A DNA stretch of 9,870 nt from contig JAKAZN010000032.1 of the NCBI GenBank assembly GCA_021815835.1, forward strand, positions 1-9,870, written 5' to 3'. Source of the DNA: Pseudomonadota bacterium (GTDB lineage Bacteria > Pseudomonadota > Alphaproteobacteria > Acetobacterales > Acetobacteraceae). Position numbers and translations under genes: made by a program. Below the pieces are notes generated by a model, which was given only the letters and a program-made list of their open reading frames with translations, ran no database searches and had not been told where the DNA came from. Shown here one piece after another: positions 7,060-9,870 of this stretch (position 1 is its first letter; each line of letters begins with the position of its first letter).

Positions 7060-8583
7060 TCACATCGTCGCCCCGATCACCCAAGGCGCGAACTCATCCG
7101 CCCCGAACCCGAACGCCTCGCTCTTGCTCCGCTCCCCCGAAGCCACGCGCAGCATCAGATCGAACACCCGCGCCCCGCATTCCTGCACGCTCTCATCCCC
7201 GTCCAGCACCGTCCCGCAATTCACGTCCATATCGTCCTCCATCCGACGATACATCGGCGTATTCGTCGCCAACTTGATCGAAGGCGAAGGCTTGCACCCG
7301 AATACGCTGCCGCGCCCGGTCGTGAAGCACACCAAATTCGCCCCCCCCGCCACCTGGCCCGTCGCCGCCACCGGATCGTAGCCGGGCGTATCCATGAACA
7401 CGAACCCGCGCGAGGTCACCGCTTCCGCGTACCCCACCACATCCACCAGGTTCGTGCTGCCCGCCTTCGCCATCGCCCCCAGCGACTTCTCCAGAATGGT
7501 CGTGAGCCCGCCGGCCTTGTTCCCCGGCGAGGGATTGGCGTTCATCTCCGCTCCCTCCCGCGCCGTGTACTCCTCCCACCACCGCATCAACGCAACCAGT
7601 TTCTCCCCCACCTCCCGCGACACCGCGCGCCGCGTCAGCAGGTGCTCCGCCCCGTAGGTTTCCGGCGTCTCCGACAGGATCACCGTCCCGCCGTGCCGCA
7701 CCAGCAGATCGCTCGCCGCGCCCAGCGCGGGATTGGCCGACACGCCCGAATATCCGTCCGACCCGCCGCATTGCAGCGCCACCGTCAGCTCCGACGCCGG
7801 CACCGTCTCCCGCCGCGCCGCATTCGCCTCCGCCAATACCTCCTTCACGAAGGCCACCCCCGCCTCCACCGTCTTGCGCGTCCCCCCCATCGCCTGGATA
7901 TCCATCGAGCGCAGCCGCCCGGTCAGCCGCTGTTCGGCCAGCAGCCCGCCGATCTGGTTCACCTCGCAGCCCAGGCCCAGCGCGATCACGTGCGAGAAAT
8001 TCGCGTGCCGCGCATAGCCCGCCAGGGTCCGGCGCAGCAGGCGCAGCGGCTCGCCCTCGGTCATGCCGCAGCCGGTCTTGTGGGTCAGCGCCACCACGCC
8101 ATCGACATTCGGGAATTCGGCCAGCGGATCGGCGCCGGAAAACGGATTGCGCTTGAACACGTCCGCGATCAGCCCGGCGACATGGGCCGAACAGTTCACG
8201 CTGGTCACGATCCCGATATAATTGCGGGTCGCCACGCGCCCATCCGCCCGGCGGAACCCCTGGAACGTCGCGGGTAAAGCTGCCGCCTCGGTCGGGCGCG
8301 CATCCACGCCGTAGGCGTAATCCTTGGCGAAATCGCCCATCCCGCAATTCTGCACATGCACATGCCGCCCGGGCGCGATCGGCTGGGTGGCGAAGCCGAT
8401 GATCTGGCCGTAGCGCCGCACCGCCTCCCCGGCCGCGATCGGGCGGGTCGCGACCTTGTGTCCGGCCGGGACCCGTTCGGCGGTCACCACCCCAGGGGCC
8501 ACCTCCACGCCCTCCAGCAAGGTGGCGCGGGCGATCACGACGTTGTCGTCGGGATGCAGGCGGATCACGGGGGGCGGGGTCAT
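7060..8583 (-). CDS. UxaA/GarD-family sugar-acid dehydratase (altronate/galactarate dehydratase-like)
   Basis: This 507-residue protein belongs to the family that dehydrates sugar acids such as D-altronate or D-galactarate to 2-keto-3-deoxy products using a divalent metal. Residues about 8-85 are the SAF domain (DNVVIAR, PAGHKVAT, GQIIGFA, GRHVHVQNC). The catalytic region follows with KTGCGM (Cys172), GLGCEVNQ, LQCGGSDG (Cys272), NPSPGNK (350-356), CFTTGRGS and KLATNT, all intact. Length lies between E. coli UxaA (495) and GarD (523), and the fused form excludes the split sulfolactate lyase SuyAB. Conserved blocks resemble both UxaA and GarD, so the substrate is left open. AGGGAGAG at 8598-8591 is 7 nt before the ATG. 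No uxuB, garL, garR or transporter gene is in the window, so the pathway is not shown. It heads a likely operon with the acyl-CoA dehydrogenase and diverges from the methionine-synthase-like gene. Threonine codon use changes sharply near residue 235. Confidence 0.9.
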   Translation of the reverse strand: MTPPPVIRLHPDDNVVIARATLLEGVEVAPGVVTAERVPAGHKVATRPIAAGEAVRRYGQIIGFATQPIAPGRHVHVQNCGMGDFAKDYAYGVDARPTEAAALPATFQGFRRADGRVATRNYIGIVTSVNCSAHVAGLIADVFKRNPFSGADPLAEFPNVDGVVALTHKTGCGMTEGEPLRLLRRTLAGYARHANFSHVIALGLGCEVNQIGGLLAEQRLTGRLRSMDIQAMGGTRKTVEAGVAFVKEVLAEANAARRETVPASELTVALQCGGSDGYSGVSANPALGAASDLLVRHGGTVILSETPETYGAEHLLTRRAVSREVGEKLVALMRWWEEYTAREGAEMNANPSPGNKAGGLTTILEKSLGAMAKAGSTNLVDVVGYAEAVTSRGFVFMDTPGYDPVAATGQVAGGANLVCFTTGRGSVFGCKPSPSIKLATNTPMYRRMEDDMDVNCGTVLDGDESVQECGARVFDLMLRVASGERSKSEAFGFGADEFAPWVIGATM

Positions 8584-8624
8584 GGGCGGTCTCTCCCTGG
8601 CGGTCGCGGCGGGATATGTTCTAG

Positions 8625-8644
8625 CCTTCGGGCCGCCCCGAGGG
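8625..8644 (+). other. Hairpin just before the ribosome binding site of the methionine-synthase-like gene
   Basis: Bases 8625-8632 (CCTTCGGG) pair with 8637-8644 (CCCGAGGG) to form an 8-bp stem with one U-G pair and a CCGC loop. The stem ends 1 nt before AAGGA (8646-8650), the Shine-Dalgarno of the gene starting at 8658. No T-run follows, so it is not a terminator; it may affect ribosome access or RNA stability if it is transcribed. Confidence 0.45.
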
Positions 8645-8645
8645 G

Positions 8646-8650
8646 AAGGA
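8646..8650 (+). promoter_or_regulatory. Shine-Dalgarno of the methionine-synthase-like gene
   Basis: AAGGA (within GGGGAAGGAA) stands 7 nt before the ATG at 8658. Internal ATGs at 8679 and 8682 have no comparable site, so 8658 is taken as the start. Confidence 0.6.
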
Positions 8651-8657
8651 ACCGCCC

Positions 8658-9851
8658 ATGCTCACCGTCACGCGCGACATGATGCTGCCGACCGCGATCA
8701 CCGGGTCCTATCCGCGCCCGCTCTGGTACGATGTCAGCCTGGCCGGACGATCGTTCAAGACCGCGCTCGGCGATTCGCTGTTCCGCGAGCAGTATCTCGA
8801 CGCCGTTGCGGCGGTCATCAACGCGCAGGAAGCCGCGGGGCTCGATATCGTCACCGACGGCGACGCGCGCTTCGACCTCGCGGTCGGCGGCAAATCCTGG
8901 TTCTTCTACCCGATCGAGCGACTTGGCGGCATCACCGGCCATCGCGACACCTCGCGTGGCTGGATGCAGCGCCACGGCCTGCGTCCGGGCAAGATCCTGT
9001 GGGAAGTGCAGGAGGCGTACCAGCCCGGCGTCGTGACGGAAAAGCTGACGCGCGGGCCGCTGGAATATGCCGCGCTGTGGCAGGTGGCGCAGCGCCTGAC
9101 CGACCGGCCGCTGAAATTCGGCGCCATCGCCGCGCCGACGCTCGCCGGGATGCTGTGGAACGAATACTACCCGAACGATCGGGCGATGATCCTCGATCTC
9201 TGCGACATCATGAACGCCGAGCTGCGCGAGCTGGTCGCCGCCGGCTGCACGCTGATCCAGGTGGAAGAGCCGCCGCATCACATGCGCGCCCAGCAGGCGG
9301 ACTGCACGGATGCCGACCTTCAGTTCCTCACCGAGGCGTTCAATCGCCAGCTCGCCGGCCTCGATGCCGAGATCTGGGTGCATACCTGCTGGGGCAATCC
9401 GAACCAGCAGCGCGTGCACTGGGAGGTGCCGAGCTACGCCCGCGCGCTGCCCTACCTCATGGCGCTGAATGCCGACGTGGTCACGTTCGAGTGCGCGAGC
9501 AGCTTCGGCAAGGATCTGCCGCTGTTCGCCGATCTCAAGACCGACAAGAAGATCGGCGTCGGCGTGGTCAACCACTGCAACACCGTGGTCGAGCCGGCCG
9601 AGCACGTGGCCGCGCTGATCCGCAAGGCGCTGGACTACATCCCGAAGGAGCGTCTGGTGATCACCACCGATTGCGGCTTCGGCCGCGAGGGCCTGAGCCG
9701 GCGCATCGCCTATTACAAATGCGTGGCCCTGGTGGAGGGCACGAATATCGTGCGTCGCGAACTGGGTCTGGCGGAAGCGCGGGTGCGGGCCGCCGATCCC
9801 GCGCTCTATTTCGCCACCGCCGGCAAGGCGGGGGGCCAGGGGACGAAGTAG
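8658..9851 (+). CDS. MetE C-terminal-domain-like (cobalamin-independent methionine synthase superfamily) methyltransferase
   Basis: A 397-residue TIM-barrel protein matching only the catalytic C-terminal half of MetE, which transfers a methyl group to a zinc-bound thiol, classically homocysteine. The N-terminus has the family signature TGSYPRP, followed by GLDIVTDGDARFD, IQVEEPP, VHTCWGN, VTFECASS and TTDCGFGREG. Candidate zinc ligands are His242, Cys244, Glu278 and Cys339; in E. coli MetE they are His641, Cys643, Glu665 and Cys726, so the first and last spacings (2 and 61) match exactly and the middle one is 12 longer. The folate-binding N-terminal half of MetE is absent, as in stand-alone core-MetE enzymes, some of which use methylcobalamin or other methyl donors, and as in epoxyalkane:coenzyme M transferases. 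Substrate and donor therefore remain open. It diverges from the dehydratase gene and ends in a G-rich tandem repeat. There is no signal peptide, so it is cytoplasmic. Confidence 0.88.
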   Translation: MLTVTRDMMLPTAITGSYPRPLWYDVSLAGRSFKTALGDSLFREQYLDAVAAVINAQEAAGLDIVTDGDARFDLAVGGKSWFFYPIERLGGITGHRDTSRGWMQRHGLRPGKILWEVQEAYQPGVVTEKLTRGPLEYAALWQVAQRLTDRPLKFGAIAAPTLAGMLWNEYYPNDRAMILDLCDIMNAELRELVAAGCTLIQVEEPPHHMRAQQADCTDADLQFLTEAFNRQLAGLDAEIWVHTCWGNPNQQRVHWEVPSYARALPYLMALNADVVTFECASSFGKDLPLFADLKTDKKIGVGVVNHCNTVVEPAEHVAALIRKALDYIPKERLVITTDCGFGREGLSRRIAYYKCVALVEGTNIVRRELGLAEARVRAADPALYFATAGKAGGQGTK

Positions 9852-9869
9852 GGGGGCGAAGTAGGGGGG
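9830..9869 (+). other. Potential G-quadruplex at the 3' end of the methionine-synthase-like gene
   Basis: Four G-tracts follow one another on the plus strand: G6 (9830-9835), G4 (9839-9842), G6 (9851-9856) and G6 (9864-9869), with loops of 3, 8 and 7 nt. The middle loop is one longer than the usual search pattern allows, so this is a near-canonical motif. It would form in the coding-strand DNA or at the end of the mRNA. Confidence 0.4.
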
Positions 9870-9870
9870 C
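9844..9870 (+). repeat. 13-bp tandem duplication overlapping the stop codon, cut by the window edge
   Basis: The unit CGAAGTAGGGGGG occurs at 9844-9856 and again, without mismatch, at 9857-9869; base 9870 (C) matches the first base of a possible third copy. The first unit contains the final Lys codon and the TAG stop (9849-9851) of the methionine-synthase-like gene. Because the unit is 13 bp, gain or loss of copies would leave the protein unchanged. Confidence 0.85.

Larger units (their letters stand above)
8584..8657. promoter_or_regulatory. Divergent promoter/leader region between dehydratase and methionine-synthase-like genes
   Basis: Both genes must be transcribed from this 74-bp gap. 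The only relatively A+T-rich patch is 8613-8624 (GATATGTTCTAG). It offers TATGTT (8615-8620) as a weak -10 for the plus gene and TAGAAC (8623-8618, read on the minus strand) as a weak -10 for the minus gene. No convincing -35 is seen for either, so start points are uncertain. The two potential -10 elements overlap, which would make the two promoters compete. Confidence 0.4.
8581..8660. repeat. 10-bp inverted repeat at the two divergent start codons
   Basis: CATGGGCGGT (8581-8590) is the exact reverse complement of ACCGCCCATG (8651-8660), with 60 bp between. Each arm contains the start codon of one divergent gene plus the 7 nt before it, so both messages have identical sequence from the start codon back to the Shine-Dalgarno. 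Confidence 0.7.

Noticed and set aside
5067..7277. A 736-codon plus-strand open frame across the end of ppx and antisense to the acyl-CoA dehydrogenase gene
   Set aside because: Very G+C-rich DNA has few stops, so long antisense frames are expected. The translation is Ala/Arg/Gly-rich with no family motif, while the other strand encodes a clear conserved enzyme.
6997..8277. A 426-codon plus-strand open frame antisense to the dehydratase gene
   Set aside because: It is Arg/His/Pro-rich shadow sequence; the minus strand encodes a full-length UxaA/GarD-family enzyme.
8584..8657. SAM or cobalamin riboswitch before the methionine-synthase-like gene
   Set aside because: The whole gap is 74 bp with one simple hairpin; it is too short and lacks the multi-helix core and conserved boxes of those riboswitches.

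Overview
The window is very G+C rich and gene-dense, with a codon third position dominated by G and C. Gene content and order (an adjacent polyphosphate kinase / exopolyphosphatase pair, a TPR-glycosyltransferase, an AidB-like acyl-CoA dehydrogenase and a UxaA/GarD-family dehydratase) fit a high-GC alphaproteobacterium, perhaps Rhodospirillales/Acetobacteraceae. That placement is inference from style and family; there is no rRNA or other taxonomic marker. I see no phage, insertion sequence, CRISPR array, tRNA or rRNA.

Layout. (a) 1-193: edge region holding at most the tail of an unidentified plus-strand gene, a plausible sigma70-type promoter (TGGACC-18 bp-TATACT) and a good Shine-Dalgarno. 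(b) 194-5299, plus strand: a TPR protein with a GT9/heptosyltransferase-like C-terminal domain, then ppk1 after 38 bp, then ppx after 4 bp. ppk1 and ppx are almost certainly one transcriptional unit, making and degrading polyphosphate; the TPR gene may share the transcript. (c) 5307-8583, minus strand, convergent with ppx across only 7 bp: a UxaA/GarD-family sugar-acid dehydratase, then after 22 bp an AidB-like acyl-CoA dehydrogenase, a likely two-gene operon. (d) 8658-9851, plus strand, divergent from the dehydratase across a 74-bp intergenic region: a short methionine-synthase-type protein that corresponds only to the catalytic, zinc-binding half of MetE. (e) 9844-9870: a 13-bp tandem duplication overlapping that gene's stop codon, inside a run of G-tracts, cut by the window edge.

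All six complete genes appear intact, with key family residues present. I do not see a clear new defence or mobile system. The points most worth a second look are the divergent dehydratase / half-MetE pair with its symmetric start regions and hairpin, a marked threonine-codon switch inside the dehydratase gene, the G-rich tandem repeat at the right edge, and ppk1's lack of a Shine-Dalgarno next to a hairpin.
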